Positions 32,659 to 40,876 of a stretch of DNA of 58,295 nt are shown piece after piece. This stretch comes from Candidatus Latescibacterota bacterium. GTDB lineage: Bacteria; Latescibacterota; UBA2968; UBA8231. The stretch is from assembly GCA_016187725.1 (NCBI GenBank), contig JACPJE010000155.1, positions 1 through 58,295 of the forward strand. Reading direction: 5' to 3'. The notes beneath the pieces are model-generated. The model had not been told where the DNA came from and did no database searches. It saw only the letters and a program-made list of their open reading frames with translations. Position 1 is the stretch's first letter; each line of letters starts with the position of its first letter. Made by a program: the position numbers and the translations under genes.

Positions 32659-32859
32659 ATGGAAAAGGTGGACCAGAGCCGCGTCGAGCGGGCGGCCCGG
32701 CTCTATGTCAGCAACAAGGAGGCGGGGCAGGCCCTGGGAATCGCCGCCGGGAGCTTTGGCCGGCTGTGCCGGCAGTACGGCATCCAGACCCCCCAGGCCC
32801 GCCGGCGCCGGCGCTGGCCTGCGCTGGGGCAGACCCTGGGAGAAGACCTGAACTCCTGA
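32659..32859 (+). CDS. Small helix-turn-helix protein
   Basis: This 66-aa protein looks like a single DNA-binding unit: helix-turn-helix AARLYVSNKEAGQALGIAAG, then SFGRLCRQYGIQTPQ, followed by a basic patch (ARRRRRWP). CAGAGGAGG lies just before the ATG. It is divergent from the XRE regulator, is governed by the promoter/operator at 32582-32637 and ends in a strong terminator, so it is a complete one-gene transcript. It could be a Cro-like partner of the XRE switch or an excisionase-like protein; no family can be assigned with certainty. Confidence 0.65.
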   Translation: MEKVDQSRVERAARLYVSNKEAGQALGIAAGSFGRLCRQYGIQTPQARRRRRWPALGQTLGEDLNS

Positions 32860-32882
32860 GACCGCCTGCACACCTCGCGCCG

Positions 32883-32920
32883 ACCCGCTGCCCGCAACGC
32901 CGGGCAGCGGGTTCTTTTTT
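32883..32920 (+). terminator. Rho-independent terminator
   Basis: A perfect 12-bp stem (ACCCGCTGCCCG / CGGGCAGCGGGT) with a 6-nt loop is followed by TCTTTTTT. It lies 24 bp after the small HTH gene. Confidence 0.95.
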
Positions 32921-32926
32921 CTGCCC

Positions 32927-32956
32927 TTGGCAACCGGATAAGCTTTGCCCTATCTT
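32927..32956 (+). promoter_or_regulatory. Probable promoter of the lactonase and molybdenum hydroxylase genes
   Basis: TTGGCA (32927-32932), an 18-bp spacer and TATCTT (32951-32956) lie between the terminator and the lactonase start, about 40 bp before the ATG. Confidence 0.5.
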
Positions 32957-32998
32957 GTAGAATCAATACCAGTATTCCCCACCAGGAGAACGAGGGCG

Positions 32999-34096
32999 AT
33001 GGCCAAAAACTATCTGATGTACGTGGGCACCTATACCCAGACCACCTCCCCGGCGGAGCATCGCGCTGAGGGGATCTTCGTGTTCCGCTTCGACGCCGAG
33101 ACCGGTGCCCTCGAGCGACTCAGTTCAGCCGGCGGCGCCCTCAACCCCTCCTTCCTGGCCCTGCACCCCAAGGGCCGCTTCCTCTACGCCGTGGGCGAAA
33201 TCTCCGACTACCAGGGCAAAGAGAGCGGGGCGGTGCACGCCTATGCCCGGGACCCGGCCACCGGCGCTCTCACCCACCTCAACAGGCAGTCCTCGGTCGG
33301 CACCGGGCCCTGTCACCTGAGCGTCGAGGGCAGCGGCCGCTACGCGCTGGCCGCCAACTACGGCAGCGGCAGCGTGCTCATGTTGCCCATCCGCGCCGAC
33401 GGCAGCCTGGGCGAAGCCACTGACTTTGTCCAGCATCAGGGCTCCAGCGTCAATCCCCAGCGCCAGGAGGGGCCTCACGCCCACTCCATCATGGTCTCCC
33501 CGGACAACCGCTTCGCCTTTGCCCCGGACCTGGGCCTGGACAAGGTGCTGTGCTACCGGCTCGACCTGGAGCGGGGCAAGTTGGTGGCCAACGATCCGCC
33601 CGGTGTCCAGGTGGCCCCGGGAGCTGGGCCGCGCCACTTCGACTTCCACCCCAATGGCCGCTGGGCCTACCTGATCAATGAGATCGGCAACACCCTCTCG
33701 GCCTACGCCTACGACGCGGCGCGGGGCGCCCTCACCCTGCTCAACACCGTGCCCACCCTGCCGGCCGGCTTCAGCGGCACCAGCCACACCGCCGACATCC
33801 ACGTGCACCCCTCGGGCAAATTCGTCTACGGCTCGAACCGCGGCCACGACAGCATCACCATCTGCGCCATCGACCAGGGCACCGGCCAGGTCTCGGTGGT
33901 GGGCCAGGAGTCCACCCAGGGCAAGAGCCCGCGCAACTTCGCCATCGACCCGACCGGCACCTTTCTGCTGGCGGCCAATCAGCCCACCGGCAATATCGTC
34001 GTCTTCCGCATCGACGCGCAGAACGGCCGCCTCAGCCCCACCGGCCACTCTGCCCAGGCGCCGGCCCCGGTGTGCCTGAAACTGATCCCGGCCTGA
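32999..34096 (+). CDS. Lactonase family protein (YbhE/Pgl-type seven-bladed propeller)
   Basis: This 365-aa protein resembles 6-phosphogluconolactonase of the YbhE type and muconate-cycloisomerase-like propellers. The blades are seen in MYVGTYTQTT, NPSFLALHPKGRFLYAVGE, HLSVEGSGRYALAANYGSGS, PHAHSIMVSPDNRFAFAPDL and RNFAIDPTGTFLLAANQPTG. No signal peptide is present, so it is cytoplasmic. The ATG at 32999 follows CACCAGGAGAA. A lactonase next to an aldehyde/xanthine-type oxidoreductase could hydrolyse lactones formed by sugar or aldose oxidation, which is inference. It is 18 bp before the 2Fe-2S subunit. Confidence 0.85.
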   Translation: MAKNYLMYVGTYTQTTSPAEHRAEGIFVFRFDAETGALERLSSAGGALNPSFLALHPKGRFLYAVGEISDYQGKESGAVHAYARDPATGALTHLNRQSSVGTGPCHLSVEGSGRYALAANYGSGSVLMLPIRADGSLGEATDFVQHQGSSVNPQRQEGPHAHSIMVSPDNRFAFAPDLGLDKVLCYRLDLERGKLVANDPPGVQVAPGAGPRHFDFHPNGRWAYLINEIGNTLSAYAYDAARGALTLLNTVPTLPAGFSGTSHTADIHVHPSGKFVYGSNRGHDSITICAIDQGTGQVSVVGQESTQGKSPRNFAIDPTGTFLLAANQPTGNIVVFRIDAQNGRLSPTGHSAQAPAPVCLKLIPA

Positions 34097-34114
34097 AGCT
34101 CATAGGAGGCACCC

Positions 34115-34738
34115 ATGGCAGAAGAACATGACCCCCCGGCCGGCATCTCGCGGCGGGGTTTTCTCAAAGGCGTGGGCGGCGGCCTGCTCAGCGGCGCCGC
34201 CCTCAACGAGGGACTGATCGGCGCCCAGGTGGCCGCCGCCGCCGGCCCGGAACCCATCAAGGGCTTTCAGAACATCCAGCTCAAGGTCAACGGCGCGGCG
34301 CGCCAGGTCTCCGTGGAGCCGCGCACCACCCTGCTCTCCGCCCTGCGCGACCAGTTGAACCTGACCGGTTCCAAGGAAGTGTGCGACCGGGGCCAGTGCG
34401 GGGCCTGCACCGTGCTGATGGACGGGGAGGCCGTGCTGGCCTGCATGATCCTGGCCCTGGACGCGCGCGGGCACGAGATCACCACCGTCGAAGGCCTGGC
34501 TCAGGGCGAGCAGCTCTCGCCGGTGCAGCAGGCCTTTGTGGCACGGGACGCGCTGATGTGCGGCTTCTGCACCCCCGGCCTGGTGGTGGCCTCCACCGCC
34601 TTGCTGCGCAAGACTCCCAATCCCACGGCCGAGGAGATCCGCCGCGGGGTCTCGGGCAACCTGTGCCGCTGCGGCACCTATCCCAAGGTCTTCGCCGCCA
34701 TCCAGGATGCCGCCCGCAAGATGAAGAGAGGAGGATGA
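34115..34738 (+). CDS. 2Fe-2S subunit of a periplasmic molybdenum hydroxylase (PaoA/YagT-like)
   Basis: This 207-aa protein begins with a twin-arginine signal (SRRGFLKGVGGGLLSGAAL). It carries two 2Fe-2S domains: a plant-ferredoxin type with Cys90, Cys95, Cys98 and Cys110 (EVCDRGQCGACTVLMDG), and the helical type with Cys149, Cys152, Cys184 and Cys186 (MCGFCTPG, NLCRCG). It should pass electrons from the molybdenum site to the FAD subunit. In PaoABC only the small subunit has the Tat signal and carries the folded complex across the membrane; the same seems to hold here. It lies 3 bp before the large subunit gene. Confidence 0.9.
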   Translation: MAEEHDPPAGISRRGFLKGVGGGLLSGAALNEGLIGAQVAAAAGPEPIKGFQNIQLKVNGAARQVSVEPRTTLLSALRDQLNLTGSKEVCDRGQCGACTVLMDGEAVLACMILALDARGHEITTVEGLAQGEQLSPVQQAFVARDALMCGFCTPGLVVASTALLRKTPNPTAEEIRRGVSGNLCRCGTYPKVFAAIQDAARKMKRGG

Positions 34739-34741
34739 GCC

Positions 34742-35287
34742 ATGGCGTGGAAACCCCTCGGTGAAATGCAGGTGCTCAGCCAGCGCCAGCCCCGCGTCGA
34801 AGCCCCGCTCAAGGTCAGCGGCCAGGCCAAGTACACCTGCGATATCCAGCTGGAGGGCCTGCTCTACGGCGCGCTGCTGACCTGCCCCCACCCGGCGGCC
34901 CTGGTGCTGCGCATCGACGAGGGCGAGGTGCGCAAACTGCCCGGGGTCAAGGCCGTGCTCACCGACGTGCACCCCACTGGCACGGCCCGCTACGCCGGCG
35001 AGTACGTGGCGGCAGTAGCTGCCACTTCCCCACAGCTGGCCCGGGACGCGCTGGAACTCTTCGAGGTCGAATACGAGGTGCGATCCTTTGCCGTCGATCT
35101 GGATGCGGCCATGGAGGAAGGGGCGCCCCGGGTTTTTTCCGAGCGCAGCAACATCACCGATCCGCAGACAGAAGGCGAGGGCGATGTGGAAGCCGGCTTC
35201 GCCGCCGCCGAGGTGATCGTCGAGGCCGAGTTCCGCACCCAGGTCCAGACCCACTCCTCGCTGCCAGGCCCTGGAGATCCCCGCTGA
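34742..35287 (+). pseudogene. Molybdopterin-binding subunit, N-terminal fragment
   Basis: This 181-aa frame is the first part of a PaoC/xanthine-dehydrogenase-type large subunit (PRVEAPLKVSGQAKYTCDIQ, GLLYGALLTCPHPAA, RYAGEYVAAVAA). It stays normal to AEFRTQVQTHSSL and then shifts into PGPGDPR and a stop. In intact relatives a Glu-Pro/Thr-His-Gly segment and about 30-45 more residues follow before the sequence resumes as ALEIPADKVRVI. So a piece of roughly 100-130 bases, not a multiple of three, is missing at about 35260-35268. Confidence 0.8.
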
Positions 35288-35291
35288 CAAG

Positions 35292-36740
35292 GTGCGAGTG
35301 ATCTGCCAGCACATGGGGGGCGGCTTTGGCAGCAAGCTGTGGGCCGGCCGCTACACGGCCATTGCCGCGCGCCTGGCCAAGGCGGCCGGGGCCCCGGTCA
35401 AACTCATGCTCTCGCGGCGCGACGAACACCTGAGCACCGGCAACCGCCCCAGCAGCCTGCAGAAACTCAAGCTGGGCGCCAGCCGGGACGGGACCCTGGT
35501 GGCCTTTGCGGCCACTACCTGGGGCAGCGCCGGGATCGCCGGCGGCGCCGGGGTGGCCCTGCCCCACGTCTACACTGGCATGCCCACCTGGAAACATACC
35601 CACGCCGACGTGTACACCAACGCGGGCGAGGCCCGGCCCTTCCGCGCCCCGGGCAGTCCCCAGGGCTGTTTCTCCATGGAACAACTCATGGACGAAATGG
35701 CCGAGAAGCTGGGATTGGACCCCCTCGAATTCCGCCTGCGCAACGATCCTGACCAGGCGCGCCAGCAAGAGTGGCGCCTGGGGGCCGAACGCATCGGCTG
35801 GGCCGGGCGCCAGCCGCCGGGCAGCGCTGAGGGCCCGCTCAAACGCGGCCTGGGTCTGGGAGCCAGCGTCTGGCAGACGGGCGGAAGAGGCAGCCACGCC
35901 CAGATCAAGATCTTCGCCGACGGGACCGTGGAATTGCGCATCGGCACCCAGGACATCGGCACTGGTACGCGGACCATCGTCGCCGCCATCGCCGCCGAGG
36001 AACTGGGCCTGCCCATCGACGCGATCCGACCGCTCATCGGCGACAGCGACTACCCCTATTCAGGAGGATCGGGAGGCAGCACTACCGCCCCTTCGGTGGC
36101 TCCGGCGGTCAAGAACACTGCCGAGCAAGCCAAACTGCAGGTGGCCGAGCTGGCCGCCCCGCACCTGGGGGTGGAAGCCGGCCAGGTGCGTTTTGCCGGG
36201 GGCCGGCTCCACGGCGGTGGCAAGAGCCTTTCCTGGCAGGAGGTGTGCGGCCTGCTGGGCACCCAGGTGCTCAGCGCCAGCGGTCAGTGGGTGGAGGGCC
36301 TCTCCTCCAGCGGGGTGGCCGGCTGCCAGTTCGCCGAGGTGGAGGTGGACATTGACACCGGCCGCATCCAGGTGCTCAGGGTGGTGGCAGTGGCCGACTG
36401 CGGCCTGGTCCTCGACCGGCTGACCACCGAGAGCCAGATCAATGGCGGGGTGATCCAGGGCCTCAGCTACGCCCTCTTCGAGGAGCGGCACCTGGATCCG
36501 ATCACTGGCACCATGGTCAACGCGGATCTGGAGAACTATAAGATCGCCGGCGCCCTGGAAACCCCCCAGATCGAGGTGATCCTCTTCGACGAAGCGGAGC
36601 GTGGAGTGATCGGCATCGGCGAACCGCCCACCATCCCCACGGCCGCGGCCATCGCCAACGCCGTCTACAACGCCATCGGGGTGCGCCTGCGCCAGCTGCC
36701 CATGACCCCGGACCGGGTGTTGCAGGTCCTGGGCGCCTGA
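35292..36740 (+). pseudogene. Molybdopterin-binding subunit, C-terminal fragment
   Basis: This 482-aa frame (opening at GTG 35292, though the homologous codons begin near 35265) continues the large subunit: CQHMGGGFGSKLWAGRYTAI, RPFRAPGSPQGCFSMEQLMD, GTQDIGTGTRTIV, GSGGSTTAPSVAPAVKN. The C-terminal active-site glutamate motif GVIGIGEPPTIPTAAAIANA is intact. Only the link to the N-terminal half is broken. The fragment has no ribosome site of its own, so it is unlikely to be made as a separate protein. If the deletion is a sequence error, 34742-36740 is one gene of about 700 residues. Confidence 0.8.
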
Positions 36741-36753
36741 GGAGGATGCGGAA

Positions 36754-37719
36754 ATGATAGACTTCGAGTACCTCGAACCCACCCACCTGGAAGACCTGCC
36801 CGGGCTGCTGGGCAAGCGCTGGGGGCAGAGCGCGGTGCTGGCTGGGGGCACTGACCTGCTAGACCAGCTCAAGGAACGGCTGCTCCAGCCCGAGCGGGTG
36901 GTGAACATCAAACGCATCGAGGGGCTGCGCGGCATCAGCGCTACGGAAAAGGGGCTGGACATCGGCGTCCTGACCACCATCGCCCAGCTGGAAAGGCTGG
37001 ACCAGTACCCGGTGTTGGCCCAGGCCGCCGCTTCCATCGCCACCCCGCAGCTGCGCAACATGGGCACCCTGGGGGGCAATCTGTGCCAGCGGCCCCGCTG
37101 CTGGTACTTCCGGGGCCGGCAGTATCCCTGCCTGAAGAAGGGGGGGTACAAGTGCTATGCCGTGGAGGGCCTCAACAAGTACCACGCCATCTTCGAGGGG
37201 GGGCCCAGCTTCATCGTCCACCCCTCGGACGCGGCCCCGGCCCTGCAGGCCCTGGGCGCCAGCCTGGAGATCTACGGCCCTGATGGCCGGCGCGAAACCC
37301 CCATCGAGGGTTTCTTCCAGTATCCCGACGAGAACCTGCACCGGGAAAACCTGTTACAACCCGACGAGGTCCTCACCCGCATCCGGGTGCCCGCACTCCA
37401 ACCGGGCACCCGCTCCACCTACCTAAAGTTCCGCGAGAAGCAGTCCCTGGACTTCGCCCTCAGCAGCGTGGCCGCGGTGTTGACCATGGACGGCAGAAGG
37501 GTGGCGGCGGCGCGGCTGGTGCTGGGCGGGGTGGCCCCCATCCCCTACCGCGTGCCCAAGGCCGAGGCCGAACTGGAGGGCAAACCCCTGTCGGCGGAGA
37601 CCATCGGCCGGGCCGCCGAGGTGGCGGTGGCAGGGGCCCAGCCCCTGAGCGACAACGAATTCAAGGTGGCCCTGACCCGCAACCTGGTGCGCCGGGCCCT
37701 GGAAAGCCTGGCGGCCTAG
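36754..37719 (+). CDS. FAD subunit of the molybdenum hydroxylase (PaoB/YagS-like)
   Basis: This 321-aa protein has the FAD-binding type-2 fold (AVLAGGTDLLDQLKERLL; TPQLRNMGTLGGNLCQ) and the CO-dehydrogenase flavoprotein C-terminal domain (YLKFREKQSLDFALSSVAAV). Between them Cys111, Cys116, Cys126 and Cys134 (NLCQRPRCWYFRGRQYPC, then YKC) match the insert that holds an extra 4Fe-4S cluster in PaoB and hydroxybenzoyl-CoA reductase beta subunits. That cluster, together with the Tat signal of the small subunit, supports a PaoABC-type periplasmic aldehyde oxidoreductase more than a cytoplasmic xanthine dehydrogenase. GAGGAGG precedes the ATG. Confidence 0.88.
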   Translation: MIDFEYLEPTHLEDLPGLLGKRWGQSAVLAGGTDLLDQLKERLLQPERVVNIKRIEGLRGISATEKGLDIGVLTTIAQLERLDQYPVLAQAAASIATPQLRNMGTLGGNLCQRPRCWYFRGRQYPCLKKGGYKCYAVEGLNKYHAIFEGGPSFIVHPSDAAPALQALGASLEIYGPDGRRETPIEGFFQYPDENLHRENLLQPDEVLTRIRVPALQPGTRSTYLKFREKQSLDFALSSVAAVLTMDGRRVAAARLVLGGVAPIPYRVPKAEAELEGKPLSAETIGRAAEVAVAGAQPLSDNEFKVALTRNLVRRALESLAA

Positions 37720-37733
37720 GAAGGATCAAAGCG

Positions 37734-37949
37734 ATGGACCAGCAGATCTGCAAGAACCTGCGCACCAAGAAGAGCTACATCCCCGCGTACAAGGATCAGG
37801 ACTTCATGACGCGGGAACACCCGCACGCCCAGTACTTCTGCCTGAAGACCCTGCACGTGATCGGCAAGGACGACGACATCGTCTCGCCCAAAGCCTGCAT
37901 CGAGGGGCGCGCCTGTTTTGCGCCCCTGCTCAGGCCGGTGGTTTCCTGA
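37734..37949 (+). CDS. Small cysteine-containing protein after the molybdenum hydroxylase
   Basis: I do not recognise this 71-aa protein. It has four cysteines (6, 36, 55, 61) and several charged/aromatic motifs (NLRTKKSYIPAYKDQDFM, AQYFCLKTLHVIGKDDD) but no signal peptide. It starts 14 bp after the FAD subunit with AGGAAGGA before the ATG and runs in the same direction, so it is probably the last gene of that operon. The cysteines could bind a metal or cluster. It ends 6 bp from the convergent BNR gene. Confidence 0.6.
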   Translation: MDQQICKNLRTKKSYIPAYKDQDFMTREHPHAQYFCLKTLHVIGKDDDIVSPKACIEGRACFAPLLRPVVS

Positions 37950-37955
37950 GCGGTT

Positions 37956-39062
37956 TCAGCTGCCCACCCGCAACCGTACCCAGCGGGTGTGGGTCACTCC
38001 GCCCGCCGTGCACCAGAAGTAAGTCAGCAAGTCCCCGTTTTCCAGCAGCACCCCGCCCGGCTTGCCAAAGGCGATGAGCAGGTGCTCGGCCAGGAAGTTC
38101 TGGTGCTTGGGCTTGCCCAGGGTGGCCTCGGCCCCGGCGTCGAAGACCACCACCTCCTGCGCTAGATCGTAGTTCTCTAAATCTTCGCTGATCGCCACGT
38201 GGATGCCCTGCGGCTCGCGGCGGAAATTGTAGATGGCCGCCACCCGGCCGTCGCCGAGCGGGATGGGCGTGCAGACCTGGCCGCGCAGATTGGTGGGCCG
38301 GGGCCTTGACCAGGTGCGGCCCTGGTCGGCCGAGACCGCCCAGTGGTTGTTCAGGTCGTCCGAGGTTCCGTACTGATGGGTCCAGAACAGGGTGTAGATG
38401 CGGCCCTCGGGCAGCAGGCCGCACATCTGGTCCCACCACAGCACCTTGCCCGTGTGGTCGTCGGCCACCGTGGTCAACTCGCCCCAGCTCTGCCCCTGAT
38501 CGGCCGAGAACACCGCCATGGCCTTCTGATCGGGCGGTCCCTGGTACCCTTCGGGCTTCCAGGTCTCCAGCGGGTACATCCACCGCTGCGGACTCAGTTG
38601 CAGCAGGGACCCGGCCCCGTTCCAGGTGTAGCGCTCGGGCGGCAGGTCCACCGGCACCACCTGGGGCGGGGACCAGGTGTGGCCCAGGTCATTGGACCAG
38701 AAGAGCAGCATCTCGGGCCGCTGCAGGGCCTCGGAATCGGGGTCGAAGAGCGGCCCCTCCCCCGCCTGGAAGCGGGTGGCGCTCATCACCAGCCGCCCGC
38801 CGGGAACCACGCGGATCTGCGGCCCCCGGTACGCCCAGCCCTCACCGGGCGCCCCCAGGCCGTGGATGCTGCCCTGGTTCTTCCAGCTCCGGCCATCGGC
38901 CGAGCGCAGCACCTCGATATGGTTGTCTGAGGTGCCCAGGCCGGCGCCCACGTGCTGGGAGGCGATGAAGGTGCCGTCGGGCAGCGGGGTGACAAAGGGC
39001 ATGTACGCGCCCCGGCCCGGCTGATGCGATATGTAGCCCTGATCCACAATCTTCAGCACCAC
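37956..39062 (-). CDS. BNR/Asp-box repeat protein (sialidase-like)
   Basis: This 368-aa six-bladed propeller has at least three Asp-box motifs (SNDLGHTWSP, SADQGQSWGE, SADQGRTWSR). The FRIP motif of true sialidases is not evident (YRGPQIRVVPGG is the nearest), and there is no signal peptide, so sialidase activity is doubtful; such proteins are widely annotated as exo-alpha-sialidase in uncultured FCB bacteria. The start is GTG with AAGGAGG four bases before. It is the last gene of the Opp-type operon, 43 bp after the second binding protein. Confidence 0.75.
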   Translation of the reverse strand: MVLKIVDQGYISHQPGRGAYMPFVTPLPDGTFIASQHVGAGLGTSDNHIEVLRSADGRSWKNQGSIHGLGAPGEGWAYRGPQIRVVPGGRLVMSATRFQAGEGPLFDPDSEALQRPEMLLFWSNDLGHTWSPPQVVPVDLPPERYTWNGAGSLLQLSPQRWMYPLETWKPEGYQGPPDQKAMAVFSADQGQSWGELTTVADDHTGKVLWWDQMCGLLPEGRIYTLFWTHQYGTSDDLNNHWAVSADQGRTWSRPRPTNLRGQVCTPIPLGDGRVAAIYNFRREPQGIHVAISEDLENYDLAQEVVVFDAGAEATLGKPKHQNFLAEHLLIAFGKPGGVLLENGDLLTYFWCTAGGVTHTRWVRLRVGS

Positions 39063-39105
39063 GTGCCTCCTTTTCTTTTGTCTGGCGGGCGGTCGCGCAA
39101 ACCCC

Positions 39106-40869
39106 TCAACCTCTCCTCTCTTGGACCGGTTCCAGGCCCAAGAGCACCAGCAACCAGGTATTGGCCCAGTACGAATCGTTGCTGTAGGGATTTTCCGCCG
39201 AGGGCCAGTTCTGCCAGTAGGTCTGGTTGTGCGGGATGCGGTGGTACCACTGCACCAGTGGGATGGTGGGCAGTTCCCGCAGCCAGATCTCCATGGCCTG
39301 GCGAAAGAGGAGATTCATCCGGGGATCTTCGGGGGCCACCTGCCCCATCTGGTCCACTACCTTGTCGAACTCGGCATTCTTCCAGCGCCAGAAGGACTCG
39401 GCCGGGGTGCCGGTGGGCCGCACAAAGCGGCTGTGGTACAGGCGCAGGGTGAAGTACGGATCGCGCACAGCCCCACCATTGCCATAGAGAAAGGCGCGGG
39501 CCGTGCCCTGGGAGATGCGGGTGGGCGAATCGGACGTGGCGCGGAAGCTGGCCTCGATGCCGGCCTGCTGCAACTGGGCCACCAGCACCGCAGCCAGGTC
39601 TTGGAGAAAGGGGAAGACGTCGATGAGGATCTTGAGGCGCTCGCCCCCCTGCTGCCAGACCCCGTCCGTCCCCCGGCGCCAGCCCTGCATTTGTAGGATA
39701 GCGGCGCTTTCGCCCAGGTCAAAGCGGTCCACCGCGCAGTGCGCTACCAGATCCTGCACCTGGCGCGTGTACTCCATCACTGGGGGAAAATCCGGAAAGG
39801 GCAAGAGCGCAGGGGACCCGCTGCCCTGCCAGCCCACCTCGATCAACTGCCTGCGGTCGATGGCCCGGCAGAGAGACCGGCGGATTTCGGGATCATTGAA
39901 AGGCGGCTCCAGGTTGTTGAAGCCCAAGGCCATGGTCCACCAGTCCAGCCGGCCATAGGGGCGTTGCCGGCCCGTCCAGGTGGAGATCCTGGGGTTGCCC
40001 TCCACCGCGGCCTTGATATTGGGCGGGCGCAGATCCAGGCAGGAGTCCAATTCGTCGGCGATCAGGCTCTGCACCCGCTTGGCCTCGTCCATATAGGGCA
40101 AAAAGATCAGGCGCTCCACCTGGGGCAGGGACCTGAACCTCATCTTTGCCCCCCACCAGTCCTCGCGCCGGTCCCAGAGGCGCTGCTCGGGCACTGATAG
40201 GGCCAACTTGTACGGGCCGCTGACCACGGGCCAGCCTTTGGCAGGGTTGAAGTTGGCAAAGGTCCTGGGGTCCTGGCCCTCCCAGATATGGCGGGGCAGG
40301 ATGAAGAGGCCGTTGTCGGAATTGACGGCAAAATAGGAGAGGATGAAGCGGGGATTGGGTGCGGTGAGCACAATGCGGGCTGTCAGGTCATCCAGAGCCA
40401 CGGCCTCTTTGACCCAGACCTGCATGTCGGTGGAGAACTTGAGTTCAGGGGCGTACTGGCGCAGCATGTCGAGGGTGAAGACCAGATCATGGGCGGTCCA
40501 GGGCACCCCGTCGCTCCACTCGACGCCCGGGCGGATCTTCACCACCACCTCGGTGTAGTCTTTGTCAAAGGTGTGGCTCTGGGCGATCCAGGGGATCAGG
40601 TTGTCGGTTTCCCGGTGGGGGTTGTAGAAGTAGAGGGGCTCGTAGAGAAAATTCCAGCCCGTGCGCGAGGAGCCCGTCGGGATATAGGGATTGAAAGAGT
40701 CGAAGTCGGCGATCTGGCCGGCGCAGGTGTTGGGCTCGGCGCAATCCAGGATCAGGGTGCGGTTGCGCGGCACGGGCTTGAGGCCCGTGTCTTTCCGGGG
40801 TCCTTCGCCGCAGGCCCACAGAGAGAGGGCCAGGAGGAAAAGCAGGGGTTTGGTCATGTGGTGATTCAT
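39106..40869 (-). CDS. ABC transporter substrate-binding lipoprotein (family 5), second copy
   Basis: This 587-aa protein has a lipobox (LALSLWAC, Cys20 counted from the first ATG) and the full SBP family 5 (OppA/DppA) fold: GSSRTGWNFLYEPLYFYN, VVKIRPGVEWSDGVPWTAHD, YKLALSVPEQRLWDRREDWW, RSLCRAIDRRQLIEVGW. It should capture an oligopeptide, sugar or similar solute for the transporter encoded upstream. It is about two thirds identical by eye to the neighbouring binding protein, so the two arose by gene duplication. It starts 7 bp after that gene's stop. An in-frame ATG four codons later is also possible. Confidence 0.9.
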   Translation of the reverse strand: MNHHMTKPLLFLLALSLWACGEGPRKDTGLKPVPRNRTLILDCAEPNTCAGQIADFDSFNPYIPTGSSRTGWNFLYEPLYFYNPHRETDNLIPWIAQSHTFDKDYTEVVVKIRPGVEWSDGVPWTAHDLVFTLDMLRQYAPELKFSTDMQVWVKEAVALDDLTARIVLTAPNPRFILSYFAVNSDNGLFILPRHIWEGQDPRTFANFNPAKGWPVVSGPYKLALSVPEQRLWDRREDWWGAKMRFRSLPQVERLIFLPYMDEAKRVQSLIADELDSCLDLRPPNIKAAVEGNPRISTWTGRQRPYGRLDWWTMALGFNNLEPPFNDPEIRRSLCRAIDRRQLIEVGWQGSGSPALLPFPDFPPVMEYTRQVQDLVAHCAVDRFDLGESAAILQMQGWRRGTDGVWQQGGERLKILIDVFPFLQDLAAVLVAQLQQAGIEASFRATSDSPTRISQGTARAFLYGNGGAVRDPYFTLRLYHSRFVRPTGTPAESFWRWKNAEFDKVVDQMGQVAPEDPRMNLLFRQAMEIWLRELPTIPLVQWYHRIPHNQTYWQNWPSAENPYSNDSYWANTWLLVLLGLEPVQERRG

Positions 40870-40876
40870 TCACCCA

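Noticed and set aside
32059..32859. A prophage or integrative element around the XRE-ImmA pair
   Set aside because: No integrase, structural phage gene or attachment-site repeat is seen; the nearest tRNA genes are more than 12 kb away.
37956..39062. True exo-alpha-sialidase with a sialic-acid pathway formed with the NanA-like aldolase and the symporter
   Set aside because: The FRIP motif and a signal peptide are lacking, and no nanK, nanE or nagA/B genes are present, so the pathway cannot be supported.
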